Of a DNA stretch of 64,000 bases, positions 40,429 to 51,680 are shown piece after piece. The DNA comes from Emiliania huxleyi CCMP1516 (taxonomy: Eukaryota; Haptophyta; Isochrysidales; Noelaerhabdaceae). The DNA lies in NCBI RefSeq assembly GCF_000372725.1, contig NW_005196528.1, positions 208,265-272,264 of the forward strand. The letters are read 5' to 3'. Position numbers and translations under genes: made by a program. The notes under the pieces were generated by a model. The model was not told the DNA's origin, ran no database searches, and worked only from the letters and a program-made list of their open reading frames with translations. Numbering within the stretch: position 1 is the first letter of the stretch; every line of letters begins with the position of its first letter.

Positions 40429-43400
40429 GTTAGAGAGAGGCAGGCAGGCAGGCAGGCAACCGAGGAGCGGGTTTCGGAGGCACCGCCGAAGCCCCCTCCA
40501 GGCCCTGATCGAGCGCGGCGCGTACTCGGACGGCATCGCGCGCGTGCAGGCGCTGCGGCAGAGCGAGGCGCTCGGGCTGGGTGGCAAGGAGCTGCCGCTC
40601 GATCTGCGAGTCAGGGAGGGCGTCTGCTGCGCGTACACCGGCGACAGCTGGAGGACAGAGGCGACTGCGGCTGAAGCAGTCCGTGACCGACGTCGAGAGA
40701 GGGTGGCTCGTAGGCCAGCTGGAGCAGGCGGAGCGGCTCTGGCAGCCGCTGCTCCGGAGCGATGCCTCTGCGCAGGGCGGCGGCGGCGGCGCGGAGGGCG
40801 GCGGCGCGGAGGGCGGCGGCGCGGAGGGCGGCGGCGCGGAGGGCGGCGGCGGCGGCGGCGGCGGCGCGCTGCCGCTCTCTACCGTGGACGATTTGCTGTA
40901 CGAGGTTGCGAAGGTGTCCCTCTCCGTTTGAGGCTGGCAACGAGTCGCTGGCTCCTCCCTCCCTCCTGAGTGTGGGTGTGTGGCTGATGTAGGTGTACCT
41001 CACCGTTGGCCGGCCTCTCGTCGCGCTGGAGCTGTACGACCGCCTCCTCGCCTCTGAGAGGTGCGCACGGCCGCTGACCAGCAAGCAGCCAGCGCGTGTG
41101 TCCGGCCTTTTCTCTCTCACCCAGAGACGTGGCTGATCGCTAGCCACGCGACGCTCCGTCGCTACTACTACTGCTAGTACTACTAGTATGATTCTCATTC
41201 TCATGAGTCTTGTTATCGCTAGGCACATCGCCCTCCCTTCATGCCTCACGGTCCATCCCTCGGGGGCAGGTACGCGCCGCTGGTCCACTTGAAGCGCGGC
41301 GAGTGCTTGCGCGCGCTGCGCCGCGACGCCGAGGCCGGCTCGGCGTATCCTCACACCAAGATGCATGCGTGTACGAATGACTCCTCACTGATCCGAATGC
41401 CAGGCCGCTTCGGCGTACTCGTCCGCCCTCGCCGTTGACGCATGCTCGCAGGAGGCGCTGGTGGCGGCGTGCTGTCTGTCGCTGCGGCGGCGGAAGCCCC
41501 GCGAGGCACGGTTCTCGCTTTTTCCGTTGCTGTGGAGAGGCGCTGTTCACACCTCTGGCGTGTGAACAGGTGCTCTCCCTCCTCGAGCTGCACGCGGGGC
41601 CGCGGCAGCACAGGGGCGACGCGGGCGACGCGGGCGACGGGGGCGAGGCGGAGGCGGAGGGGCGTGGAGAGGGAGGCGGCGGGGAGGGAGGCGGCGGGGA
41701 GGGGGAGGACCCGCGGCTCTTGGCATTGCGTGGGCGCGCGCTCTCTGATCTCGGCGAGCACGGCGCGGCGATCGGTGAGTTGACGCGAGTCGCTGCTTCC
41801 TTATGTTTCCTTAGGTGCGCGCTCTCCGATCTCGGAGAGCACGGCGCGGCGGCGGCGCTGCTCCAGCCCCTGCACGACACGTGCTTTGAGCAGCTCGTGC
41901 CGACGGGCAGTAAGAGGGGCAAGGGCAAGCGCGCGGTCGCCGGCGCGCAGGCAGCCTCGCGGGCAGAGGAGGAGGAGGAGGGAGGCCGCTCGAGCGCGCC
42001 AAAGCGGCCCCGCCTCGCCGTTTCGCCGCCCGCCGCCTCGCCGCCCCGCTGCGGGCAGGACGAGGCGGCGGCACCGACGGCCGCACCGCCGGCCGCGTCC
42101 GTCTTTCGACAAGGCTCCCACCTTGCCGAAGGGCTGCCGGCAGCCACGGCGCCCGGGCCNNNNNNNNNNNNNNNNNNNNNNNNNNNNNNNNNNNNNNNNN
42201 NNNNNNNNNNNNNNNNNNNNNNNNNNNNNNNNNNNNNNNNNNNNNNNNNNNNNNNNNNNNNNNNNNNNNNNNNNNNNNNNNNNNNNNNNNNNNNNNNNNN
42301 NNNNNNNNNNNNNNNNNNNNNNNNNNNNNNNNNNNNNNNNNNNNNNNNNNNNNNNNNNNNNNNNNNNNNNNNNNNNNNNNNNNNNNNNNNNNNNNNNNNN
42401 NNNNNNNNNNNNNNNNNNNNNNNNNNNNNNNNNNNNNNNNNNNNNNNNNNNNNNNNNNNNNNNNNNNNNNNNNNNNNNNNNNNNNNNNNNNNNNNNNNNN
42501 NNNNNNNNNNNNNNNNNNNNNNNNNNNNNNNNNNNNNNNNNNNNNNNNNNNNNNNNNNNNNNNNNNNNNNNNNNNNNNNNNNNNNNNNNNNNNNNNNNNN
42601 NNNNNNNNNNNNNNNNNNNNNNNNNNNNNNNNNNNNNNNNNNNNNNNNNNNNNNNNNNNNNNNNNNNNNNNNNNNNNNNNNNNNNNNNNNNNNNNNNNNN
42701 NNNNNNNNNNNNNNNNNNNNNNNNNNNNNNNNNNNNNNNNNNNNNNNNNNNNNNNNNNNNNNNNNNNNNNNNNNNNNNNNNNNNNNNNNNNNNNNNNNNN
42801 NNNNNNNNNNNNNNNNNNNNNNNNNNNNNNNNNNNNNNNNNNNNNNNNNNNNNNNNNNNNNNNNNNNNNNNNNNNNNNNNNNNNNNNNNNNNNNNNNNNN
42901 NNNNNNNNNNNNNNNNNNNNNNNNNNNNNNNNNNNNNNNNNNNNNNNNNNNNNNNNNNNNNNNNNNNNNNNNNNNNNNNNNNNNNNNNNNNNNNNNNTCC
43001 AGCCCCGGCGCATCCCCCCGAGCGGCGCCACCCCCCCCCATCCCCCACGCCCGTCTCCCCGCTCTACGCAGCCCACGCGCATCAACAGCTGGCCATGCCC
43101 ATGAGTGAACTTGAGCGCGCACACGCCTCTCCACGCTAGGCCGCCTACGCGCAGCTGCAGCGCACCGCCGACCTCTTCCTCCGCACCGCCAGGTCTGCCC
43201 CGGCCACGCGGCTGCAGCTCGAGCCGGACCAGCTGGCCGCGCTGCGCGGGCCCTCTAGCGACCGTACGAGGTGCGGCGAGGGAGCGGTGCGCCTCCTCTG
43301 GGAAGGGTCTCGGAACGCGCCTCTAGGCTGCTCGCCAAGCTCTGCTGCGCGCTCGACGAGCCCCTCGCCGCCTACGAGCATGTGCGGGCGCGCTGCGCCG

Positions 43401-44062
43401 CGCCCGGCCCGCGCGAGGCCGCCTCGTGTACGAACGGTGGGTCATCCAGTCATGCATTCCTCAGCAGGCGCTCTGCGCGCACGCGCCGCGCGAGCCTGCC
43501 TCGTGGGCGCTCTTCCATTGCGTTGCGGCGCGCGCGAGACTCAAGCGGCCCGACGAGCGATTGACTTGTGACTCGTTCCCTCTCACCGGCCTCGTACACC
43601 TGTCGGCGGTGCGTCACAGGCCAGACGAGCGGTGGACACTCCGCCTGCTGCTCAAGCACCAGGACTCGCCGCCGATCACGCTCGCCGTCGCGCACCGCTG
43701 CCTCATGGCGGAGCTGCGCGGGCGGGGGCAGGCGCTTGCCCTGTGGACGGCGTCTCTTCACGCGTGCCGCTTGTGAGATCAGGCGCGCTCCTTCGACATG
43801 GCGGTCGGCGAGTACCACGCGCTGCACGCTCGCCGCCCGTCCGAGCCGCTGCTGCCGCTCTGCCTCGCCGCCTGCAAGCTGCAGGAGAGCTTGTCGCGCA
43901 AGAGCAAGAGCGCGACGCGCGGCCACGCCGCGCTGGTCGCCGCTTCGTGGCTCAGCGTCTACGCGCAGACGCGCAGCGCCACGCACCCGCAGGAGCGAAG
44001 ACAGCACCACCACCACCCCAACCCCCTCACACACCTCGCACACCTCACACACCTCACACACA

Positions 44063-44143
<81 letters not shown>

Positions 44144-44148
44144 CACAC

Positions 44149-44187
<39 letters not shown>

Positions 44188-44629
44188 CACACACACGCAC
44201 ACGCACACCGCGCGCGCGCGCCGCGCGCGCCACCCCCTTCTCGCACGCCGCAGCCGCCGCTGCAGCTGCTGACGCAGCCTCTCGCCCTCCTCCTCCTCCG
44301 CAGGAGGTTGCGTACAACTTTGGCCGCGCGTACCACCACCTCGGACTCACGCACCTCGCGGTGCCGTACTACATCCAGGCCCTCCTCGCGCGCCCCGCCG
44401 CTGAGTGTGTGTGCGGGAGAAGCCATCACCTCACCCCTCCCGCACCGGCATCCAGGCCCTGCTCGCGCCACCCGCCCCGGCCTCCGCCGACGCGGGCGCC
44501 GCCGGCCCCACTGAGGAGGGCGGGCAGGACGTCTCCCGCGAGGCGGCCTACAACCTCGTGCGCATCTTCCGCGCGAGCGGCAACCACGACCTCGCGCGCG
44601 AGCTGACGCGCGCCTTCCTCGCCATGTGA
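39394..44629 (+). CDS. GTF3C3: TFIIIC TPR subunit GTF3C3 / Tfc4 homologue
   Basis: Subunit of the TFIIIC complex that binds A- and B-boxes of tRNA genes and recruits TFIIIB. ATG at 39394 opens PEVQRQLGEATMLYAYRDFQ, then tetratricopeptide units LPHPYETLGLIYEEEGHKKK, AAQWRRLAVLATEVGEAEQA and VDSLWEQARLHTQLGQHRKA, the GTF3C3 N-terminal TPR array. After a Gly/Glu-rich insert (40000-40130) and microsatellite introns come GAYSDGIARVQALRQSEAL, LPLDLRVREGVC, VDDLLYEVAK, VYLTVGRPLVALELYDRLL, and YAPLVHLKRGECLRALRR. Past the N gap are QLQRTADLFLRTAR, ITLAVAHRCLMAELRGRGQA, EVAYNFGRAYHHLGLTHLAV and EAAYNLVRIFRASGNHDLAR, matching the conserved GTF3C3 end 'YNIGRALHQLGL.HLAIPYY'. Stop at 44629. Exon edges in 40.2-44.4 kb are approximate, and at least one exon may be lost in the gap. 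Confidence 0.88.
40284..40457. repeat. GA / CAGA / GGCA microsatellite in a GTF3C3 intron
   Basis: Successive (GGGA)n, (GA)n, (CAGA)n and (GGCA)n tracts fill the intron after the LTNMLLEA exon. Confidence 0.95.
41736..41851. repeat. 35-bp direct repeat flanking a GTF3C3 intron
   Basis: 41736-41770 and 41817-41851 agree at 33 of 35 bases. The acceptor TTCCTTAG ends at 41814, just before the second copy. Confidence 0.9.
42160..42997. other. Assembly gap (838 N) inside GTF3C3
   Basis: Run of N within the gene. TPR-type coding sequence lies on both sides. Confidence 0.99.
44030..44212. repeat. (CA)n microsatellite in a GTF3C3 intron
   Basis: About 85 CA units with a few CG interruptions, starting as cacctcacac and ending in a CG-rich alternation. 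Confidence 0.97.
44374..44480. repeat. Exon-end duplication in GTF3C3
   Basis: CATCCAGGCCCTCCTCGCGC at 44374 and CATCCAGGCCCTGCTCGCGC at about 44450 flank the intron after AVPYYIQALLARPA. Confidence 0.75.
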
Positions 44630-44929
44630 GCTCAGTGGCACTGCCAGTCCTCACTGGCTCCCGGTGGCCATGGCTCCTGTCCTATGCGTGGGCCTCTAAT
44701 GAATGGCGTGAAAAGAGAAAGAAGGCCTCAGTGGCACTGGCAGTGCGCAATGTACCGTTCTGAAAAAGCATAAGGCCCGTCTCTGTCTCGGCCGACCCCA
44801 CTGTGTACGCACACGTACTCCGTAGACACCTCTAGACGTACTGTACTGTATGCACACACGTACACTGTATACACAATACACACACGTACAGTAGCCCGCT
44901 AAAAATAAAATATCGATAAGAGTACGTGT

Positions 44930-45447
44930 ATTCGCGGCAGAGAGAGTCTTCTGAAATACATAACTTGCGACTGCGTTGCGCTCAATCAAAAGCCACTGCT
45001 GCTCCTTCGCTTCCGCCGCGGCTGAGCCGGGCGTCGAGGGCCAAAACTGCCAAGTGAGAGCCCGCTCCGAGCGATCTCCAGCGTGCTGTCTCGCTCTGAG
45101 GGGAGCGAGGGCGCGCCGGCGCTCTCCCGCCGCTCGGCTGCCGACTGCGGGGCGAAGTGCGGGTTGCATGGGCCACCGGGCCGCCGGAAGGGGCGCGCCG
45201 CCGCGGAGGGAGCCTATGGCGAAGTGAAGGTCTTCACACGCATGGAGTCGCGGGTCGACGGGGTGCGCCCCTCGCAACTCCACGTCCGAGGGGCCCAGGA
45301 GCGCCACGGCGTTCATAGTGCAAAGCCCATGCGGCCGGGTGGGTGAACGGTGTGTGTGGGTGGGCGGTGTGTGGGTGAGTCTGCGCAAGGAACCTGCAGC
45401 CGCCGCGCGCCAAAGGGACGAAGGGCGTCCCTCTCCTGATCGGCAAT

Positions 45448-45498
<51 letters not shown>

Positions 45499-47290
45499 CG
45501 CCGCCGCCGCCGGAGCGCCCGCCGCCTCCGTCGCCTCCGTCGCCTGCGCCTCCCACAGACGGTCCAGCAGCGCGAGCAGTGGCGGCTCGCCGGCTTGCTG
45601 CGCGCCCGAAACGGCTGCTGTAGCCCGCGGCGCCGCCCCCGCCGCCGCACCCGCCGCCGCCGCACCCGGCCCCGCCGCAACCGCCTCCGCCGCCTCCGCC
45701 GCCGCATCCTCCGCCTCTTCCGCCTCTTCCGCCGCCGCCGCCGCCTCCGCCGCCTCCGCCGCCCTGGCTCGCTCCACCGCCTCGGCATGCCGCCACGCGT
45801 TGGCGCGGCTCGTCAGCTTGGCGCCGTCGGGTGCCACGTAGCGGTGCAAGTACCTCGGCCTACGTCGCGAAGGAAGAGTCAGCTAAGTCAGAGTCAGCCA
45901 AGTCGAGGCGTCTCTCGTGCCGTGTGTCTCCGGAGCATCGCGCTAGTACACGGGCTATCTAGGCCTTGAGATCTGGGGAGATCTGGGGAGATCTGGGGAG
46001 ATCTGGGGAGATCTGGGGAGATCTGGATCTGTCTTCCGCATCTAGGCGGCCTCTTCCTGCCGTCCTTGTAGTCTGGGTAGACCCGACGCACCGCCTCAGC
46101 CACGTACCCAGCAGGCAGCAGCCCTTGGTCCGCCGCCAACGCCGCGGCCAGACCCTCTCCGCCGCCCGCGCCGCCCGCGCCGCCGTCAGCTTCACCTCCA
46201 CTGCCGTTGCCACCGCTCCCAACGCCTCCGCCGGCAGCGCCGCCGCCCCCGCCCCCTCCACCGCCCTCGCCGCCCTCGCCCCCTCCCGCCCCACCGCTCG
46301 GCGGCGCTTGGGCGGCGGAGGGCGGCGCGCCCGGCTGCGGCGAGACGAGCGCGTCGATGAGAGCAGCGAGCTCGTCGCAGTCGTGAGGCGGGACGACCCT
46401 CCCCTCCGCAACGCGGCGCCGCCTCCGCTCCTCGGCCGTGAGACCGCAGCTGTGCTGGTCGACGACGGTGCCGCGCTGGTCAAGCCTGCGGCCGAGCTCC
46501 CCGCGGCAGCAGGCGCACTCCTGCGGGAGGAGGACGGGAGGATGAGGAGGGAGGCGTCTCCGCACACGCGCCTTGGCCGATGGCTAACCAACCACTCGAA
46601 TGACTAGCTAGCTCAGGAGCTGCTTCCTGCATGGCGTCGACGGCGGCCGCGCGCCGCGCCTCGTCCGCCGTAGACTCACGAGAGCCGTCCGCCTCCCGGC
46701 CGCCCTCCGCGCCCCGCGCGCGCGCCCCCTCCGCCGCCGTGCCGGCCCCGCTCCTCCCCCGCGCCCCTCTGCCGCCGCCGCTCGCGCCGCCGCCGCTCGT
46801 GCTGCCCCTGCTCGACCCGCTGCCGCTCGACCCGCTGCCGCTCGAGCTGCCATCGCTCGAGCTGCCATCGCTCGAGCTGCTCTCCTCGGCGACGCCGGCC
46901 CAGCCTCGGGAGGATGGGTCCCCGCCCCTCGCGCCGCCGCCCTAAGGAAGAAACACCGCGACCGCCGCTCAAGAAGAGGGCAGCTGCCGGCACGCGGCGC
47001 CCCTCTCGCGTCGCGCGCCTCGTCGGCATCTCCGCACGCGGCGCGAGCGGCCTGTGCCATGAAGGCGGCAGAGTCAGGGCGGTGCGGGAGTCCGAGGGCG
47101 GTGGACGTGGCGCCGTGCAGCGGGGGTGCAGCGGGGGTGCAGCGGGGGTGCAGCGGGGTGCAGCGGGGTGCAGCGGGGTGCAGCGGGGTGTCAAACTGCT
47201 CGCGTGTCTGCTCGAGAGCCGGCCGCAAGACACGGGCTCGTACCCCCCCCCCCGCCCCGCATCTAGGCCTCGAGGTACGGGGAGGTAGGG
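44930..47290 (-). CDS. Unrecognised multi-exon gene
   Basis: Several exon-like blocks in the same direction, downstream of the TAF1C-like gene. They are: a possible start block CGRLSSRHASS or ALEQTREQFDTP (about 47210); DSAAFMAQAARAACGDADEA (47070); a Ser/Gly-rich stretch and RAAVDAMQEAAPEL (46620); ECACCRGELGRRLDQRGTVV with HSCGLTAEERRRRR (46530-46400); LLPAGYVAEAVRRVYPDYKD (46120); PRYLHRYVAPDGAKLTSRAN with AWRHAEA (45860); and TWQFWPSTPG with EQQWLLIERNAVASYVFQKT (45050-44960). The Cys-pair block hints at a zinc site, and the 'YVAPDG..L.SR..AWRH' block looks like a small nucleic-acid or chromatin domain, but neither is firm. Ala- and Gly-coding repeats (45450-45780) inflate it. I cannot name it or fix its exons. 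Confidence 0.4.
45447..45497. repeat. (GCC)n trinucleotide repeat
   Basis: About fifteen GCC units inside the unrecognised gene; Gly-coding on its strand. Confidence 0.95.
45967..46028. repeat. 10-bp minisatellite (GAGATCTGGG)
   Basis: About six units in an intron of the unrecognised gene. The flanking tctaggc words at 45957 and 46041 repeat the intron-edge duplication pattern. Confidence 0.9.
47112..47190. repeat. Minisatellite (GGGGGTGCAGC)
   Basis: About seven units of 10-11 bases (gggggtgcagc then ggggtgcagc). Confidence 0.9.
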
Positions 47291-47460
47291 GGAGATTTGG
47301 GGAGATGAATGCCGCATCTAGGCGTGAGCGGCGTCGCTGGCAGCTCCTGAGGCGCGCGCCGGAAGGTCTCCGCCGCGGGCCGACCCCTCCCTGCGGGCTG
47401 GCGCGGGCAGCGAGTGCCTAGGGCATGAGCGCAGGGTGTGTGGACACCAAGCCTATACAT

Positions 47461-49546
47461 CTACAGCGAGTACAGGTGCAACGTGTGAGCGGGGCCCTCG
47501 CGAGGTCTCGAAACGACTCGGACTCGCCGACACAAACAGCGGCAGGCAACCGAACAGGGCTCCTCTACATCGGGTGTGCATGCTCCGCATCTAGGAGGAG
47601 ATGCGGCGCGAGCGGCCCTAGCCGGTGCAGCCTCCCGTCCGAAGAAAGGGCGACCTAATCTCGCGCAATCTCGGCTGATCTCGGGTCGTCTCGAGCCCCC
47701 CGCGGTCCGAGGGGGGAGGGCGGGGACCAGCGACGGCGGCCCGGCGGCGTCGGCAAGGACAGCGGCGCCAGCCAACGGCACCGCCCCGCCCGCGCACGCC
47801 GTCGCCGACGCAGCGAGCGAGCGCATCAGCCGCCGCTGCGGGTCGAGTGACCAGGGCAGGGGGGGCGGCGAGACGAGCTCGGCGTACGAAGGGCCTGCGC
47901 CGACCCCCAGCAGCACGCCTCGACCCTCCTCGCCTCCTCCTCCTCCTCCTCCTCCTCCGCCGCCGCCGCCGCCGCCGCCGCTGCCTCCGCCGCCTCCTCT
48001 TCCGCCTCCTCTTCCGCCACCTCTGCCGCCGCCTCCTCTTCCGTCGCCGCCGCCTCCCACCCTGTCACACACCCACCCCGGCTCGCAGCCGCCGTCTACT
48101 GGGAAAGCCCAGGCACGGCCCGTGCCTCGCTCGACAAACTCGACGGAGAGGGCATCGGCCGCGAAGCCAAGGAGGCCGCGCGGCTCCGGCCAACCGCCTA
48201 GGAGCCTACGGTGCGAGCACGCCACAGTGTCGGGGCGGGAGCACGGCCCCGCGCCGTCTGCTACGCGCCGTCTGCTAAGAGCACCGCGCGCATCCGCGGG
48301 CTCCGAAGGCGGCGAACACAGCAGACTACGGCTGGACCCGCGCACTAGCTGGAAGACAAGGAGGCGTGTGCGGCTTCTAGGCCCAGGACCAGCAGCGCTG
48401 ACACTGAAGAAGAGACCCTCGGGGCGAGGCCGTGGCCGCGGCTCGGCCAAAGCTGCCGGCAGTCGGCGGCAGGTTCCACTGCTGCCGTGGCGCGCGCAAG
48501 CAGCGCACGTCGTAGAGGAGGAGAGAGTGCGGCGAGGCTAGGGCGACGAGGCCGCCCGCGCCGGCGCCGAGGCTGCCTCCGTACCCGCGCGCGGGCGGCG
48601 GCGTCGCCATGGCACAGAGGCCGTCCAGCTGCCTCCACGCAGGCCCGGCCTGCCGCGTGAAGGAGGGGGGAGATCGGGGGGAGATCGGGGGGGAGATCGG
48701 GGGGGAGATCGCGTGGGAGGGCACGCGAGATCACGCGAGAAGGGTAGTAGAGGGCGCGGGAGAGCGCGGGAGAGCGCGGGAGAGCGCGGGAGGTCGCGGG
48801 AGATCGCGGGAGATCGCGCGAGATCGCGACCACGCCTGCTCGAGGTCGAGCAGCAGCGTCGCGCGTTCGGCGGGGCCGGCGCGCAAGTCTGAGCAGTGCA
48901 GCGAGGCCCGTCCCGCGACGAGCAGCGTCCTCGGGTGCTCGCCGAACTCGGCGCTGCCCCAGCGAAGCGACGCGTCCGGCGGGGCCCTCCAGCGCGCCAG
49001 CTCGGCCTGCGGGCGGTCGGGGGATGCTCGGAGGAGCTGCTAGGTGCACCGGCCTCTCCAGCGCGCCAGACTGACGCGGCAGTGTCAGCGGGCAACGCGC
49101 CTTGTGTGTGTGTGTGTCTGTGTGCCGCTCCAGTGCGTCTCCCCGCCTCGCTGCCATCCACCCGTACCGCCTGGCGGTGTCCAACCGCCGGCCAGAACCG
49201 TGCTTTCCACCTCTCCAACTATCTAGATTGACCTGCCACGGCAGCCGCGCCGCCAAGCGCGGCTCCCTCCAGCCTGCGGTTCTGCCCGCCGGCGACGCAG
49301 ACAGCGCCGCGGCGGCGGGCGGCAGCCGCTCGAGCCGCAGCACACTGAGGTGCCTACACAGGGAGGGCGGGGGACGGGTGTCGGTGCTCCATCTTGGTGT
49401 ATCCGCCCGGAGCTGCAGCGCGCGGCGGCGCCCAGTCTCGAGAAGCGCAACCGCCTCGCCGGGCAGGCGCGGGTTGAGGGCGGCGTGCAGCACTCGACTC
49501 CCGAACGTGCTCACCGCTGCGCACGAGAGCGCGGCGTCGCTCGAGC

Positions 49547-49587
<41 letters not shown>

Positions 49588-50264
49588 GCCGGCTGCACCC
49601 GCACGAAATGGAGCCAGTTGTGGCTCCGCGCGAGGCCGAGGCCGGTGCAGGCGCCGAGCGGCGCGACCGCCACTTGCCGAATCCGCCGGCCGGCGGGCAG
49701 GCTGAAGCCGCCGAGGCAGCGGCAGCCGCCCAGCCGATCTAGGCCGAGAAGCGCCAGCGAGTCGAGGCCTCCGCCCGACGCACTCAGCAGCAGCGCTCCT
49801 CCGCCGTCGCTCGGCGGAGCAAAGGCGCGGCAGCTGGCGACGCAATTCCCCGCAAACGCGTCCCAGCGCGCCTCAGCGGCCGCCGCCTCCCTCTCGTCGG
49901 CGACGAGCTCATCGACAAGGCTCGGCGGCGCGGCTGCGCCGGCGTCGGTCAGGCCCTGCAGCATGCGCTCGCGGTCGCCCGGTGGCGTCGCCGAGTCGCC
50001 GGCGCGCGCCGCGGCCGAACGCGCGAGCAGCCGCGATTGGCCGTGGACCACCGACACGCCGCGGCGGTCCTCGCCGGCGCCGGCGATTGCGCCGGCGGCG
50101 TCTGCCGCGGGCGGCCGCCCGAGCGGGCAGCGCACATACGGCAGCAGCGTGTGCGGGTTCTCGTGCAGCGGGAGCTCGGCGTGCGCGGCGGACCATGCGT
50201 CGCTCTCGGAGGTGTACGACCGCCCGATGGGCTTGCGGTAGCGGCGTGGCGCGGAGCCTGCCAT
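47461..50264 (-). CDS. TAF1C / Rrn6-like RNA polymerase I initiation factor
   Basis: Start MAGSAPRRYRKPIGRSYTSE at 50264; probable last stop at 47461. The first exon (to about 49230) holds an N-terminal block with HENPHTLLPYVRCPLGRPP and beta-propeller-like strands (LASVVHG-type repeats, VLHAALNPRLPGEAVALLE). Later exons give LRWGSAEFGEHPRTLLVAG with LHCSDLRAG (about 48.96 kb), GGLVALASPHSLLLYDVRCL (48.5 kb), and SRTRLLVFQLVRGSSRSLLC (48.35 kb). The 'HPRTLLVA...S....DLR' and 'LA..HSLLLYD.R' pairs are characteristic of the TAF1C/Rrn6 propeller, which forms part of SL1/core factor at rDNA promoters. Assignment rests on these few motifs; a different WD40-like protein is possible. Introns carry GGGGAGATCG and GCGGGAGAGC arrays near 48.67-48.82 kb. 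Confidence 0.6.
48665..48830. repeat. 10-bp minisatellite (GGGGGAGATC / GCGGGAGAGC)
   Basis: About fifteen units in two sub-families, inside an intron of the TAF1C-like gene. Confidence 0.9.
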
Positions 50265-50330
50265 GCCGCTGGTAAGAAAGAAAAGAAGAACGAACTCCGT
50301 TCTTTGTTTTTGAAATTCTTACAAAGCTTT

Positions 50331-50479
<149 letters not shown>

Positions 50480-50588
50480 GACATTATAAACTACCGAAGT
50501 GCCTGCGTGAGGTTTTTGCAGATCTCTTCGGACCTTACGCCGCTCGAGCGCCTTCCCTCGACCGAGTGGCTTGCGGTTCGAAAGTCCA

Positions 50589-50659
50589 GCCTCGTTAGCT
50601 TAGTGGCAGAGCGTAGCACTTGTAATGCTAAGGTCGGGGGTTCGATCCCCTCACGAGGC
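50589..50659 (+). tRNA. tRNA-Thr (anticodon TGT)
   Basis: A 71-nt cloverleaf. The acceptor stem GCCTCGT pairs fully with ACGAGGC. The D arm is GCTT...GAGC. The anticodon stem TAGCA/TGCTA closes the loop CTTGTAA, whose anticodon TGT reads ACA (Thr). The T arm has loop TTCGATC. Internal promoter boxes fit the Pol III consensus: A box TAGCTTAGTGG and B box GGTTCGATCCC. No intron. CCA is not encoded. Confidence 0.95.
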
Positions 50660-50664
50660 TTTTT
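50660..50664 (+). terminator. Pol III terminator after tRNA-Thr
   Basis: A run of five T (TTTTT) starts directly after the acceptor stem, the usual Pol III stop signal. Confidence 0.85.
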
Positions 50665-50934
50665 AGCCCCTGCTTGCGCTCTCCTAGTTCTCCTGCTCCT
50701 GACAAAAGGGACAGCGACAGGTTCGCAGCACTGTCACTGGGTGGACTCCCTATTCCACTGGCGATCTCTCTCGACTAGCGACCTTCCTCCGGCTTCTCAC
50801 AGTCTCTCACTATCACGGGCACACTGACAGAGGCGGCCAAGGCTCACGCCGTGCTGGGTGGCAGGGGCGGTGATAGGAGTCTCCCACTCTGTGGGCTTCG
50901 CTAGAGGTGCTTGAAGGGGAAAGGGGAAGGGGCT

Positions 50935-50971
50935 GTGTGTCTGTGCATGTGTGTGTGTGTGTGTGCATGTG

Positions 50972-51022
<51 letters not shown>

Positions 51023-51048
51023 ATGTGTGTGTGTGTGTGTGTGTGTGC

Positions 51049-51086
<38 letters not shown>

Positions 51087-51106
51087 GTGTGAGTGTGTGT
51101 GTGCGG
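50935..51106. repeat. (TG)n microsatellite
   Basis: About 80 TG units with GCATG and GCGC interruptions. Confidence 0.97.
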
Positions 51107-51680
51107 GCGCTGTGCAAGCCGCCCTGAACGACCACAATGATGAGCGCGCCCGAGCACCGAAGCGCCGCGAGCGCCGGCGAGCACCGCCGCCCGCGCCTTG
51201 GTCTTATAAATAAATAGAGCAGTCATCTCCAGGGAGAGATGGGCGACGCACATGAACACAGAGGGACAGTGCGCACCCCGCCCCGCTCGCAGGGCGTGCA
51301 TCACACAGGTGGACTGTGTGACTCCTCGGGTTTCTGGGACTCAGAGGTGTGCTAGTCGCTATTCTCCGACAATTCCGACATGTCTGACGGGCAGTTCGGG
51401 CTCGAGCGGTCGCGGTCGCGGCCAGCGTGTGAGGCCTGGCTAGGGTTGCCGGGCGAGAGCTCGACGCCTCGACCCACGCGCCGGAGCGCGCGTGGTGCTT
51501 GAGCAGCCGGGCGGTCGCCGCAGCCACCTCGAAGGGTAGCTCGTCGAGCCACTCGCCGAATGTGCCCTCGTCCTGCGCCGCAGCGAGGAATTGCTCAAAA
51601 AAAGAAAAGAGGTAAAATTCTTTTGCCGGCGCGCTTTTCGCGCATTTTCATCGCTCGGCTGCACTTCATCCCTTTCCCTC

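Noticed and set aside
41239..43139. Long ORFs spanning the second gap
   Set aside because: Same reason; the real coding frame here is GTF3C3 on the plus strand.
43959..44272. His/Thr- and Cys/Val-repeat ORFs
   Set aside because: Translations of a (CA)n microsatellite inside a GTF3C3 intron.
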